Shown in pieces: positions 23,374 to 35,447 of a DNA stretch of 64,000 bases. How positions within the stretch are numbered: position 1 is the first letter of the stretch; the number at the start of each line of letters is the position of its first letter. Origin of the DNA: Marisa cornuarietis (lineage: Eukaryota > Mollusca > Gastropoda > Architaenioglossa > Ampullariidae); NCBI GenBank assembly GCA_004794655.1, contig SMMW01000617.1, positions 17,016,501 through 17,080,500 on the forward strand. The letters run 5' to 3'. The notes under the pieces were generated by a model that saw only the letters and a list, made by a program, of their open reading frames with translations, did not search any database and was not told where the DNA came from. The translations under genes and the position numbers were made by a program.

Positions 23374-23560
23374 CACCAATTACAGGGCCGAAGTCGAAGC
23401 TCTGATATGCGCAGCAAACGGTGACAACATGAGTCGAGTAACCCCAGACTCACGTACAGGTTGTGTTTCTCACAGATGCTCTGTCTGTTTAGACCAGGTG
23501 ATGGTTTTCTTCCTCAAGACAGCGTACAACATGCAAATGCACCATCTATAGCGAAAGCGA
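23374..23560 (+). mobile_element. RNase H fragment of an I/Jockey-type LINE
   Basis: The forward strand reads NYRAEVEALICAANGDN at 23374 onward. After a frameshift, VFLTDALSV appears near 23462, matching the RNase H 'NYxAEVxAL...VFLTDSxSVLQAL' layout of I-type LINEs. A stop follows at once. Flanking sequence to 23710 may belong to it but is not recognisable. Confidence 0.5.
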
Positions 23561-23715
23561 CACCTTGTGTCGGCCGCTCACCAAAATCGTGAGGACGCAG
23601 AACGGATCAGAGGTACATTCTACAAACAAGAGTGTTGGCTTATTGGCTTCTCCAGGAGGTGATTGTGGAGGTCTATAGTCTTTGCCTATGTTCCTCGATA
23701 TGTATCTGTACAGGC

Positions 23716-23985
23716 CAGGGGCCAGTTGCACAACACATTTCTAATTTTAAACACTTTTAGGCCATAACTCTATTTAGATAATTAGTTTAAAGTGCACACC
23801 ACAATTTTAGAATTTTTAAAACTAAAACTGCTTTAAGTAAGATAAAGTTGTTTAAGTCTGAGTTTCCGTTCTGTCAGTACAATTTTGTGTATGTTTTTCT
23901 GCAATGCATCAAAATGGCTAAAAAGAGATTTTGCTTCTTTAGAACAGTTTTAAGGTTTAGAAACGTGTTGTGCAACTGGCCCCTG
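23716..23985. mobile_element. 270-bp MITE with perfect 21-bp terminal inverted repeats
   Basis: The left end CAGGGGCCAGTTGCACAACA (first 20 of 21 bases) is the exact reverse complement of the right end at 23965-23985. The AT-rich interior has no coding capacity but shows subterminal complementarity (TTTCTAA/TTTAGAAA). Flanking bases do not show a clear target duplication. The superfamily is not assigned. Confidence 0.8.
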
Positions 23986-24160
23986 ACCACGCAGATTGTC
24001 AGTTTCATCTCGGGAGCTCATGGTTTCCAAGTGTAATCAAGACGATCCGACAGCATCACAAAATATGAAAAGACGAAATACAAGGCGTTTTTTGCATGCA
24101 TCGCCCAACTGACTGGTTCAAAAAGTAAATTCGCCGAATGGTAACTTTTGTGACTGGCCT

Positions 24161-24235
24161 TTTTTTTAAAAGATAGATAGCACTTTATTTATCCCAGAGG
24201 GCAATTCGGGGCAGCTCGATTTAAAGCACAAAACA
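24161..24235. mobile_element. Short remnant resembling a LINE 3' tail
   Basis: GATAGATAGCACTTTATTTATCCC followed by AGAGGGCAATTCGGG resembles a sequence I recall at the 3' end of aquatic-animal Rex/L2-type LINEs (an 'ACTTTATTGATCCC' block). No coding part is visible next to it. Confidence 0.35.
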
Positions 24236-25139
24236 ATACCATAACCTATCCATATCCGCCAAACAGACTCGTAGATATATTCATGTTCCAGACAGCTGCA
24301 TTCATTCACACACAATAACATTTAGAAGTTCCAAGGCCGGAACAACGAACGACAGCCTCAGTATGTTGGTCCTGCATCCAGGTGTACAGAATTTGCGGCC
24401 CGATGCCTGTCATCACGAATCGAAGGATTTCAGACACTTTCAGAAGTGTCTACCTGTTATTCAATGTCTGAAGAGCACTCTAGGCTGTCCCAATGAATTT
24501 GGAGCAGGTTTTACACATGCGCGAACAACACAACAACCCAAAACCTTGAACTCAACCGCTCAACAAGCGTTTTTTCTGCTCTTTCTGTCAAAACAAAAAC
24601 CTACACTTAAAACCAAACCCTAAACCTAACCTAAACACTAATGCTTTCTTATGCGCACACTTAATTGTCGGTTAAACCACACACACTCAGGGCCGCCGAG
24701 AGCCAGCACGGGCCCCGGGGCAGACAAATTCTCCGGACCCCTTGTAATTGTAAGCGTAAATTATTTTCCCAATATTATTCTTACAATTTCCACCACCAAT
24801 TGGTGCAGCTTACCTTGTAGTGGTGTGGTGGCTTGTGTGCCTCGTCGATCCCCAGAGCTATGTCGGCAGGAGCCTTGTGCTCCTGGCAGGTCCAACCAAG
24901 CCGAACAGGTCTGTCAGGGTAGAGGCCAGACTAAAATGTTGCACCCTGGCTCTCCAGGTTGGGGGTTTTGCTTCGGGCTAACAACCCATTCATGTAAAAC
25001 ACAAGCTGTTACAGAAACCGCAACAGTATCACAACAGGGGCCTGGTCGGGAAGATTTCTCTCTAGAAGAGTTATGACGCATGCTGGTGAAAGCCCTAGGG
25101 AAGCCAGCTCGCCGACCCATCTTCTGACGACCAAGGCAA

Positions 25140-28075
25140 AAACCAGGATAGGGACCTAGAACATCAGAACCCTCTATAAAAGTGGCAAATCAGTTCAAGT
25201 GGCAAGGGAAATGAGAAAATACAACATCACGGTCTTCGGGTTATATGAAACCAGATGGAATGGAAGTGGGCAGACTAGACTAACATCAGGAGAAACCATC
25301 ATTTACTCTGGCCACAAAAACCTAGGCCATGACTATACCCAGGGAGTAGCACTGCTGATGTCAACAGAGGCAACAAAGGCGCTGATGGCTTTCGAAACAG
25401 TCTCACCACGGCTCATGTCAGTAAGATTCAATTCAAAAGGAAGGAAGATCACCATCATCCCATGCTATGCACCAACAAATGCAGCAGATGAAGAGGAAAA
25501 AGAAGAATTCTATAGCTCCTTGCAGTCTCTGCTTGACCGCACACCGAGGTTAGGTCTGAAGATCACTATGGGAGACCTAAATGCCAAAGTGGGAGATGAC
25601 AACACCAACAGGGAGCTCATCATGGGAAGACATGACGTTGGCACCTGCAACGAAAAGGGGGAGCTCTTCACAGACTTCTGCGTATTCAATGACCACGTCA
25701 TTGGTGGCACTGTATTCCCACACAAAAATATACACAAGACAACGTGGACTTCCCCAGATGGCCAGACGGAAAACCAGATCGACCATATAATGGTTGGTCG
25801 AAAGTGGAGAAGGATTCTCCAAGATGTCAGAATGAGAAGAGGAGCAGATGTTGCTTCAGACCACAAGCTTCTAATAGCAGTCTCCAAGATCAAGCTGAAG
25901 TCCTTCATCGATACATCAGGCAGACCACACCACAAGTTCAATACTCAGTACCTCAAGAACAAGGCGACAAGGGAAATTTATAACTGTGAAATTAAGAATA
26001 AGTATGAGGCCCTTTCAGGACTGACAGAAGAATCAGTGGAAGAACACTGGTCAACACTTAAGAGCATTTGGAAGACAACTTGTACAGATGTTCTAGGGAA
26101 GAGGGAAAGAAAACATAAGGAATGGATGACTCCAGAGACTTGGGCAAAGCTTGAATCAAGAAAGGGAATGAAACAGAAGCTCAACCAGTGCCAAGACCAG
26201 CAAAAGAAAGAAGGTCTCAGCAAAATACTGGAAAGCCAGCCGCCAAGTAAAGAGGTCGGTAAGGGAGGACAAGAGACGCTTCACCCAACTGACAGAGGAA
26301 GCAGAGACAGCAGCCATACAGGGAAACATGAAGCGACTATACGAAATAACACGAACTCTGTCAGGCAGGAGCGTAAACCCAAACAAGCCGACGAAAGACA
26401 AAGACGGCAAGACCATAAAAAACGATGCAGAACAAAGAGACCGCAAGATGGAGCACTTCGAAGAGATGCTGAATCAACCTCATCCACCATCCTTACCTGA
26501 CATACCACCAGAAACTGCACAACTTAACGTCAACACCAGCCCTCCCACTAAGACAGAAATCATCAAAGCTATTAACAGCATGAAAAGTGGCAAAGCAGCA
26601 GACTTGGACGACATACCCCCAGAACCACTAAAGACAGACCCAGAAACAACAGCAACAATTTTACAGCCCCTCCTACACAAGATCCCTGGGAGCAAGAGCT
26701 AGTCCCAGCAGACTGCAAATTAGGTCACCTGGTCAAACTACCAAAGAAAGGAGACCTCTCATAGTGCAACAACTGGCGGGGGATCATGCTGCTGTCCATC
26801 ATCAGCAAAGTCCTGACAATGATAATACTAGAGAGACTGAAGAAGACAGTAGACAAGAGACTCAGACCAGAACAAGAAGGGTTTCGCCAGGATAAGTCAT
26901 GCACTGACCACATTGCAACCCTCCGTATCATCATAGAACAGTCCATAGAATGGTAATCCTCCATTTATATAACTATTGTGGATTTCGATTAGGCCTTCGA
27001 CAGTGGAGACAGGGACGTCATCTGGAGGCTGATGAACCACTATGGTATTCCGCCTAAATTCATAAACATCATCCAGGGATTGTATGAAGACTCATCCTGC
27101 CAAGTTATCCATAACGGCAAACTCACTAAACTTGTAATGAAGACTGGGGTAAGACAGGGTTGCATATTATCACCGACAATCTTCCTAATGGTCATGGACT
27201 GGATTATGCATAAGACAACCCAAGACAACAACACCGGTATCCAGCTAGAGGACCTGGACTTTGCAGATGACATTAGTCTCCTATCTCATCGGCAGTAGCA
27301 GGCACAAACCAAACTGAGTAAGCTAGCAGAAGAAGCAGAGAAGACCAGCTTAAAGATCAACAGAAAGAAGACCGAAGTGATGTAAATCAACAACAAGCAG
27401 GAACTTCCAATCCGTCTTCAAGGAGAGAACGTCCTAGAAACAAACCACTTCACATATCTGGGGAGCATCGTTAGCAAGGACGGTGGAGCGGACGACGACA
27501 CCTAACGCCGCATAAACAAGGCCAGGCATGCTTTTAACACCCTAAGCCCCATCTGGATCTCCCGAGCATTATCCCTCTGCTGTAAGACCCGCATCTTAAG
27601 CACCAATGTGAAGGCAGTCCTACTGTATGGCTCTGAAACCTGGAGAGTGACAAACACCATCAACAACAAGCTCCAGACCTTTACCAACCGATGCCTTCGC
27701 CATATTTTGGGAATAAGATGGCCTGAAAAGATCTCCAATAGCAGCCTGTGGAAAAGAACTAAACAGAATGCCACTAGTCAAGACATCAAAAAGCGCAAGT
27801 GAGGCTTGATATGACACACCCTTCGCAAACTAGATGACACCATTGCCAGGCAGGCATTTGACTGGAACCCTCGGGGGAAGAGGAGAGTTGGAGGGCCAAA
27901 ACAGACTTGGAGAATATCAGTAGAGAGCGAGGCAAAGGATGCCGGAACCACATGGGCCCAGCTGAGGGGGGCTGCCCAAAACCGGGTCCGCTGGCGAGGT
28001 GTTGTTGCGGCCCTATGTTCCTCGAGGAGTAACAATTAAGGAATGATGATGATGATGATGATTCTTACAATTCGA
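25140..28075 (+). mobile_element. Near full-length but decayed APE-endonuclease/reverse-transcriptase LINE (RTE-like)
   Basis: Frames from about 25150 encode an apurinic-type endonuclease: NIRTLYKSGKS (the expected Trp just before Asn is a TAG stop), ETRWNGSG, CYAPTNAAD, GDLNAKVGDD at about 25570, and ASDHKLL at about 25855. A frameshift falls near 26215. The RT follows in pieces: GKAADLDDIPPE, GFRQDKSCTDHI, GVRQGCILSPTIF, and the catalytic LDFADDISLLSH (FADD at 27260-27271). Then LLYGSETWRVTN at about 27615 and a C-terminal HTLRKLDD...GPKQTW block, ending in (GATGAT)n at about 28050-28072. At least six in-frame stops make it non-functional. The (GAT)n tail and layout fit RTE-like LINEs; the clade is not certain. 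The 5' end may lie as far left as 24780. Confidence 0.85.
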
Positions 28076-28629
28076 TTGTCAATATCTACATTTTATTCAG
28101 TAAGGTAAAATAGACGGCAAACATTAGGACAAGTGCATTGGGATCTACATCACTACTTGAACATAGATGAGTTGCTTACTCGTAAGTGGTTAGTCAATGA
28201 GAAAAAAATGATGTTAAAGAATCTAACTTTGTAGTACCCGGCTGCTCCATAAAAAAATCTCCAGAGGAAAGAATGTTACGATAAAACTTTCTTTATAAGA
28301 ACAAGAAAAGAAAAAGAAGAAGGAAAGAAATCCACTGACCAAAGCTGGGCCCCCTTCAAAGCCGCTGGCCCGGGTATACCCACCCCAAGCCTGCACTGAC
28401 ACACACACACACATTTGCGCGGCACAAACTCTCCATAGCAAGGGGAAAATAGTAAAGATAAAACTACCTGTTGGCTAAAGCAAAAAAAGAAAACTGCATT
28501 TAAAGCTGTTCGCGTTATAGCCATTAAGCTACTTTGACCAAGTACGGCCGAAGTAAGGTATCAGTTATCTACTTGAAGTATTGTAGTTTGATTGCCGACA
28601 ATGCAAGGCCAAACTAAAATTTGATTGTC

Positions 28630-28898
28630 TGCGCATGCGTAAAAGAACGTACGGTTAGGGTTGTGCGATCGTGGGGAGGAGAGAGGGGGCGGCAATAATT
28701 ATTGTCGAGGGGAGTATGCCACTTGATTGTAAATACATTCGTGTGTGAATACAAAGCGTGCACTTGTGGGTGGATGGGGTTAACGTAAATGCAACTTGTG
28801 ATCGAGAAAAGCGTGTATCCACACCTCTCGTAGTGTTGTAAGTGCGTGTGCACCTGTACTTGGAGGTCAATGAAAGAGCCGGGACAGATTGAGATCAG
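28630..28898 (+). promoter_or_regulatory. Candidate promoter and 5' exon of the SH2 gene
   Basis: A TGCGCATGCG palindrome at 28630-28639 matches the NRF1 core motif. CpG-rich unique sequence follows and reaches a donor-like GATCAG|GTACGTG at 28898/28899. A short frame starts at ATG 28870 (MKEPGQIEI) and is open to that donor. The SH2 start codon lies in a later exon with a stop upstream, so this would be a 5' UTR exon with an upstream ORF. Not verified by transcript. Confidence 0.3.
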
Positions 28899-28900
28899 GT

Positions 28901-31621
28901 ACGTGTAGTCACTGGCCCAGAAACCCACGATGTTCTTGATTTTGATTGCAGCATCTATAACTTATGTATGTATACAGGTCATTCATCTTATTCTAAGTTT
29001 TGATGTGTGTTTACACTTTACTGTTTACGTGAGAAGGAAGAAGGAAAGTCGGAAAACAGGATTTCGTCACAAAAAGATGAGACCTGCGTGGGTGCTTCTG
29101 CTCGTCAACCCACGTACAAATACATAATAGTTTCGGTTACTTTGTACGGAAAACCTGGATTCTAAAAATAATAGATAATGTCTAAAATATACAAGCAGCG
29201 ATACAAATGACAAAGTACATAGTTGCTAATAAGTGGAAAACAATGACAGAAAAAGATACGTGTTACCAAGAGAAAGATTGCACACACATCATGCCAAAAC
29301 TTAAAAAATAAAATAAATAAAACCTGTTAACATCAAGGGAGCTGATCCTTCAAGGGAGTTAAATCATTGTGCATACTAAGTAGTCAGAACTTCCTTGTAG
29401 GTGTTCTCATCGAAGTGGAAGGTGGCTGCAAGTTTGAGAGTTATGTTCATGATGTCATTTCATCACTCACAGTTTCTTTTTGTTGATGGACTTCACAAAC
29501 AAACTTTTCCTGCTTTGCCAGGGTTCTAATTGATACTGAAGTTTTGCAGGTATGTTGACTATTTCATCTATGAAACTGATACTCACAGTATAGAATATCC
29601 TCCTATCTGACCTAGTGTGCCATGAAGAATTTATGAAATTGTGTCATTTATCAAACTAAAGCAAAGGCAGCTATTATAAAATATGTATTGTAACTAATGT
29701 ACCTGGTTTAAAAATAAAATTGAGTTCGAGCTGATGAAATGGATTATGTATGTCTGCAGTTAGACCTTGTGCCCTATAGTAGCTACATGTCGAGAGCAGA
29801 TTTATAGATGACATGCCGAATGGCGCTGTGGTCAGTTCTCCGCCAGCATCAATTAAGATAAATGACAAAGAAATAGAAACCATAAATTGATAATTACGCT
29901 TCAAATTTATTATCAGACAGCAGCAGCTTTATCAAGTTCAGAAAAGCGTCTTTGGTGTGTAAAACGTAGGCTTACAATATCTCGTAATTTGTTTAACGAC
30001 TAGCAAAGACGAACTAAACTTGAAACATGCGTATTTTACGTGCCATAGATATGCAGTGTGTCAAATGTCTGTCGGAATAATATTGACAATGCCTCATTTG
30101 TCCAGTTTTCACTTCTCTCTCCCTCATTCATCACACACACACACACCTTTATTTAGCATTAGCTATGAATTTAAGGGGGGAAAGGATTTTGTGGGTGGGT
30201 AGCAATAATCTTATTGCAATAGTATGCTTGTGAACGTTTTCAAAACATTGCATTTTTATGGAGTAGTTGATAAAACATTCATCACTGACTGGTCATCCCA
30301 AGAGTTTTTATGATTATCTTATATATAATGTTATCAGGAAAAGATCACTAATCTGTACTTATGTGCTAAATTAAGCATTTTGTTATAATTTGTGTTTAAT
30401 AAAATTAAAGTTGATATAATTCAGGAAGTAAATATTATAGCAAAGGCAAAGTATGCAAAATAATTTTATAAGATTGCTCCTGTTTTTCCTTCCTTCTGCA
30501 CCTTAATCCTTGCTTTGTTATTGTTTGCCACAGTGTAACCTTTATGCTGTTCCATGCATGTTTGTGAGATATCTCTCTGTCTCTCATGCATGCACATAAA
30601 TGCACATGTGTACATGTGTCTATGCACACACATTCACATACACCTAAACAGGATCATAGACTGTGTAGTTTGCTGTATGTTAACTTAAATTCAGTTCCTT
30701 TGTAATCCTACAAGCACAGCACATTAAACTTGCATTCACATGGAAAATGCAGTCTACAAATTCAATAATTATCATCATTGTCAAATAATACATTAACATT
30801 CAGAGATCTCTGCATACTTAATATGTATAAACACATGCACAGACATTGTGAGCACACGTGCACTCATTCAACCAACAGACATAGAATAAACATAAAAATT
30901 TTCTTAGAGCAGAGACCAACTATATTCTAAAACAATTTTTAAAAGGTTACCATGTGATATACAGTAGCACATATCAGTCACATATTCTAGAACTGCTGTG
31001 AAATTTTAGGTCAACCAGGAAGCTTTGATATTTCCTCCCTTGCTGTGACTTTAATTTCTGTCTTCACCTCCCAACCTCCCCAAAGAATTATTTTTTGAAA
31101 AAAGTTTTTTCTTAGTGTTCATGTACAAAAATGCTTTAAAGTCAAGCACTCAAAAGTTTTTTTGAAACATTGTAAGTCAAATATTTACACATTAAACAAT
31201 ACAGTTAATTTTTGTACATCAAATAGTTGTTTTCTCACCCTTTGCTTTATTGTCTTCTTTCACAAGTTAACCCAGCAGCAATTCTGGTCATATGTGACTC
31301 TAATTTTAATATGTAACAGCAGTAGAAGACATACATGTATAACATCACTCCTTGAAGGAATCTAACCTGTAAACATATATCTGCATTTGTACTTTGAAGT
31401 GCTCATATAATCAGTACTATAAATTACATGTAGATATATCATAAACACTTAGACATGTATCTTTGTAGGATATCTCCCAGGATGTGCATGTAACTGCAGG
31501 TGTGTACATGTGCATGCATGCATGCACACACACACATGAGTTAGAATAAATCGCTTGGTTCGCTATGTCTTTATTCTATAACTAAAGACTTTAGACAAAA
31601 ATGTTATCTGCATCTTTCCAG
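28901..31621. other. Unassigned stretch upstream of the SH2 coding exons
   Basis: Probable first intron or intergenic DNA. No coding exon with an SH2 start (Trp-Tyr/Phe-x-Gly) or other domain is visible. Only short CA/TG runs (about 30133-30147 and 31503-31535) stand out. Confidence 0.45.
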
Positions 31622-31690
31622 CTTCAGATTTAAAGGAAAAAAACCATCTAGCCTGATTTCTGTGGACTGAAAATAGCTTCAGATGCAGGG

Positions 31691-34068
31691 ATGGCAAGGT
31701 TACAAAAATACCATGAAGAAATCCTGCAGCTGCAATTCTTTTTCACCTGCTTCAAAGACAGCGATGAGGTGATGATCTATCAACATCTTTTTTTTTTAAA
31801 TAATTGAAGTCAAAGTTATTCTATAAACTTGTTTTGAAAGTAACTAAATTGATTTCATTCACATTTCAAATTTCTTTCCTGAGAAAAGCAGATTTTTTTA
31901 TGAAATGACTCATTAAATATTCATATTGCAAATTGTTTTAATTTTACAAACTTTCTTCTTTTTAGAGAGTCAGTTATATTACTTTGTGTGTATATATATA
32001 TATGTGTGTATGTGTGTGCACATTTGATAGTGTTTGTTCACAATGTCACAGTTTTTACTTTTGATTATTTCTTTTTGTATTGATTTTGATGCTTAAGATT
32101 TAAATGTGTTGCATCAGGCTGCTGATTATGTGGTGCATAACAGCCGGCAACCTGGCTCTTTCTTGCTTAGACCCAGTACTCGCACCCCAGGAGGCTTAGC
32201 ACTGACAGTCAGGTGAGCTATGCTTGGTTAAAGTCTGTTTTGCACTTTGACTTTTTGGTGAAAACATTATTTTTGGAATTTGTATTTTAACAAATTTCAT
32301 GTAACAGGCATCATGCAAAATTTAAGTAGACCCAGATGCTCAAATTAACTTGCATTAATAAAGTGCAGGTGGACTATTCTGGCCACTTAACCTTTTGTGC
32401 AAAAGTAGGGTGTCACTTTTTTCATGTTAACTTGCTGTTAGAACACATTTAATGACTATAGGTACAAGTAATAGTGTATGCCATTAAGAAATAGTCAAGT
32501 TAAAAAATATTTATTCCTTAGTAATGTTAAAAGTACTGCTGCATACTTTTCTTGGTTTGCTATTATTTAGAGTGTATAGGTTACATACAGACATGCATAG
32601 TGCATATTTAGCAGTGGTGAGTAATTGTTTAAGTTACGTTCTGTCTTCTGGAACACATCCAATGTCACAATCATGAGACGACTATAAATTTTAATTAGAC
32701 ATGGAAGGTGGTAAATTTAAGAGTTATTTTTACTGAATTTCTGTAATTACTTGACTCTTGATATATTATTTTTAATGTGCAATTATTTTTCATCGCATGC
32801 TGCTTCTATTGTAAATTTGAGGATATCTTTGCTATTTTGTTTTTTTTAGGATAGATGGCTCTCATGCCAGACATGTCAACGTGCTCCAGGAGCACAGTGA
32901 CAGCAGTCCCACTGGACGGATGTACTATGTCATCAGGGAGCGTTGTTTCAACACATTCCATGACTTGTACAGCTACTATTCTATGAACTCTATCACCAAC
33001 ATGGAGCATATTGAAAATGTACGTCTCCTAAACCCTATTGAAAGAAACCGAGAGCCAAGCAATTCCTTCTCCAAATCTAAACCTATTCCATTCTCTGTAA
33101 CTAACAACGAGATTCCCCCACTTCCTTTTCGGAATCCAGGAGTCATGTCATCCTCTCTCAAGAGCGGAAACACAGACTTCTCAGGAACGTCTGGTGCAGA
33201 AGGGGGTTCATATCGATCATCGCTAGATAGTGAGGGCAACGAAAGTCGCTTATCCAGCAGCAGCTTTGGTTCACACATGAATGAAGTGCCACAGTTAATC
33301 AAACCACCAGCTCTACCAAAACCGAATGGTAGTAACCTGTATTTAACGGATCCTTTTGATGATACACCTGCATCTCCAACAACTACACCCACCTCTTTGT
33401 CAAATATATCGAAATCCAACTCAAAAACCAATAAAAAGGATGACAAGCATAAAAAGAAAAAAGAAAATAAAAAAATATTTGAACAAATGGGTGAACTTGG
33501 ATGGTGCCGCCCTCCACAGCCCTTACCAGAAGTGCCACCAGATGATGAAGTGCCCTATTATTCCACACCCCGCCCTTACCGAGATCATCTTGATGAGCTA
33601 AAGCTGATGCTACGGGAATCAGAAATGTGTGACTGTGGCCTCCGCATGGTGGATGCAGAGCTCGCAGATGGGTGGACAGTGCACCGTAGTCGAGAGTCCA
33701 ACACTTTCAAACGTGTCTTCTATCAACATGAGAATGGAAACACAACATGGATCTTTCCCTCATCCATCATCAACTTTCTGTCTTTTGACAAAATTTGTTT
33801 TATCATGAGGCTGTGCAAAGACAGTGGGCAAGAGCCGCCTGGTGAAGTAAAGGCTCAGTATGCTCAGGAGACAAATGCTAGAGGCACCCGTCCCTTTCCA
33901 AGTGCACAGCCATCGACCACAAACTCATCTGTAAATCGAATGTTTTCCCAGACACTTCCTAATTCAGGACGAGGAGCTGAAACATTTTATAGTGCGAGGA
34001 ACATAAGCAGAAATGCCACCCTGGACCAGAGGCGCCCATTACCACTCCCAGAAAGTACCAAACTTTGA
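31691..34068 (+). CDS. SH2-domain protein with a C-terminal WW-like segment, three coding exons, complete
   Basis: Exons 31691-31768, 32118-32212 and 32850-34068 give 1392 bases (463 residues plus TGA). The start ATG has G at -3 and +4, with an in-frame TAG upstream. The likely exon start is 31622, after a CTTTCCAG acceptor. The SH2 fold spans about residues 16-125: GSFLLRPS with the phosphotyrosine-binding Arg at about 44, a TVRIDGSHARHVNVL strand, and FNTFHDLYSYYSMNSITN. The start of the domain is unusual: FFFTCFKDSDEAADYVV replaces the usual WYxGxIxRxxAExLL. A Ser/Pro-rich disordered linker with a Lys-rich run near residues 195-210 follows. At 333-361 comes DGWTVHRSRE...RVFYQHENGNTTWIFP, WW-like with Trp333, Trp358 and Pro361 but wider Trp spacing (25) than standard. 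I cannot name an orthologue. Probably a cytoplasmic phosphotyrosine adaptor. Confidence 0.85.
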
Positions 34069-35440
34069 TTCATCATTTGGTCCCAGTGGTCAAAGAGGAT
34101 TGTCGGCACTTTGATGTAGATATAATTTTTCACTGATCTGCTTGCCTTAGCTATGATTTTAGGATGGCTTTTTTAAAATGATCCTGTAGTAAGTCTGCGA
34201 TAATTTTATGTTTTGCCTGTTGAAATAATGCCATTCAAATTTGTTTCTTCCCTTAAGAATGGCGTGGATCAATGTGAAATGGTGTTTCTGATCCAAAAAG
34301 ATATATTAAGGCTGGATTGCATAATCCAGCAATCCAGCCTTTTATCAACATTGTTTATTATATTTTGTTTTGGGTGACATTCACAGAGTTCTTTTGGTTT
34401 ATTAAAAGTTGGTGTTATTCATGCATGCTGAGGCTGTTAGGCAAATTGTTGTTGTAATATATGAAGTGTTTCAACAGGCTTAAACCTTTCACACAGTTGA
34501 CCATCATTTTACCATCTCTCTATACTATACACATATATAGTACATCTATACCTGTATAGTATACTATACTCTGTTTCAGGGCTTTATCTGCTAGATTCAA
34601 GTAAAAATTGACACCTGCATTTCCCATAGTCCTTTCAGCTTAGCGAAAGCTTTTTAAGCTTTAAAAAAGTTTCTTCTAGCAAAATGTTACTCATGTTTTC
34701 ATCCCAAGATGTACTCCAACAAATATTGTTACTTAGAGAGTTTTCTTCATCCATCCTTTCTCTGTGCACCAAGCAAAACCTTTACAATGCTAAGTTTATA
34801 GCTTATGACTAACCCACAATGCCAAGTCAACAACTAAGTCCCAGCAGTGTGTCGAACTATTCCCTAAAAACTGTGTGAGCAGATTCACAGCTGATTAGCC
34901 AACAGTAATGTCAAACACAGGCAAATTAAAAATGGTATACGCTGCTTCCACAATTTGACTATAGAGGTGATTTGATCAGAAAGCATTCTGCTTGCACACA
35001 ATACAACAGTGTAAAAGGAAACAGGGACATGGGTGAACATTTTGAAAAATTGGAAGAAAAGAGAATCTAACACTTTTGCAGTACATTTCCCTCAGGCAGT
35101 TTAATTTCCCTTTTTTTTTACCCCCAGTAAATGGAGGCCATCGAGTATTCTAAAGTGAGACATGCTCTATGCTATTTATAGTCTTATGTTGTTTAAGCAG
35201 TAAACAGTCTTCTTCCTTAAGCCATTGTTGACTAAACAGGAGGCTCTTTCTGAAAAATGTAAGACATAAAACATCTATAAAAGATTTGATATGGAATATT
35301 TCTTTCAAATTATCTTTTCTAGCTTTTTTAAGAATTATCTCTGTAAAATTATATCACAACTTCCATTGAGCAGTCTAAGTGTTTTGGTGGATGTGTTTAC
35401 TTACAAAATCATTTAGATAACAAGTACATCTTCTATGGAA
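34069..35440 (+). other. 3' flank / presumed 3' UTR of the SH2 gene
   Basis: AT-rich sequence with no coding frame. It holds the hairpin above and an imperfect TATACTATA inverted repeat at about 34520-34570. No AATAAA followed by a convincing cleavage region is evident before the LINE fragment at 35.45 kb; AATAAA hexamers occur further on at 37257 and 37595. Confidence 0.4.
34308..34341 (+). promoter_or_regulatory. Perfect 13-bp stem-loop in the SH2 gene 3' region
   Basis: AAGGCTGGATTGC (34308-34320) is exactly complementary to GCAATCCAGCCTT (34329-34341), with an 8-base loop. It lies 240 bases after the stop codon, so it is likely in the 3' UTR. It could be an RNA structural element or the relic of a small inverted-repeat element; no function is shown. 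Confidence 0.55.
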
Positions 35441-35447
35441 CTGCACA

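Noticed and set aside
23846..24036. Forward 62-codon frame ending in VSFISGAHGFQV
   Set aside because: It lies mostly inside the 270-bp inverted-repeat element and has no coding features.
31769..32117. Missing SH2 exon encoding the canonical WYxG start between coding exons 1 and 2
   Set aside because: No Trp-Tyr/Phe-x-Gly codon run with splice signals exists in this interval; the exon 1/2 junction already gives the right length.
32976..33446. Reverse-strand open frame of 156 codons opposite the SH2 gene
   Set aside because: It overlaps the third SH2 coding exon, has no domain and reflects codon bias of the real gene.
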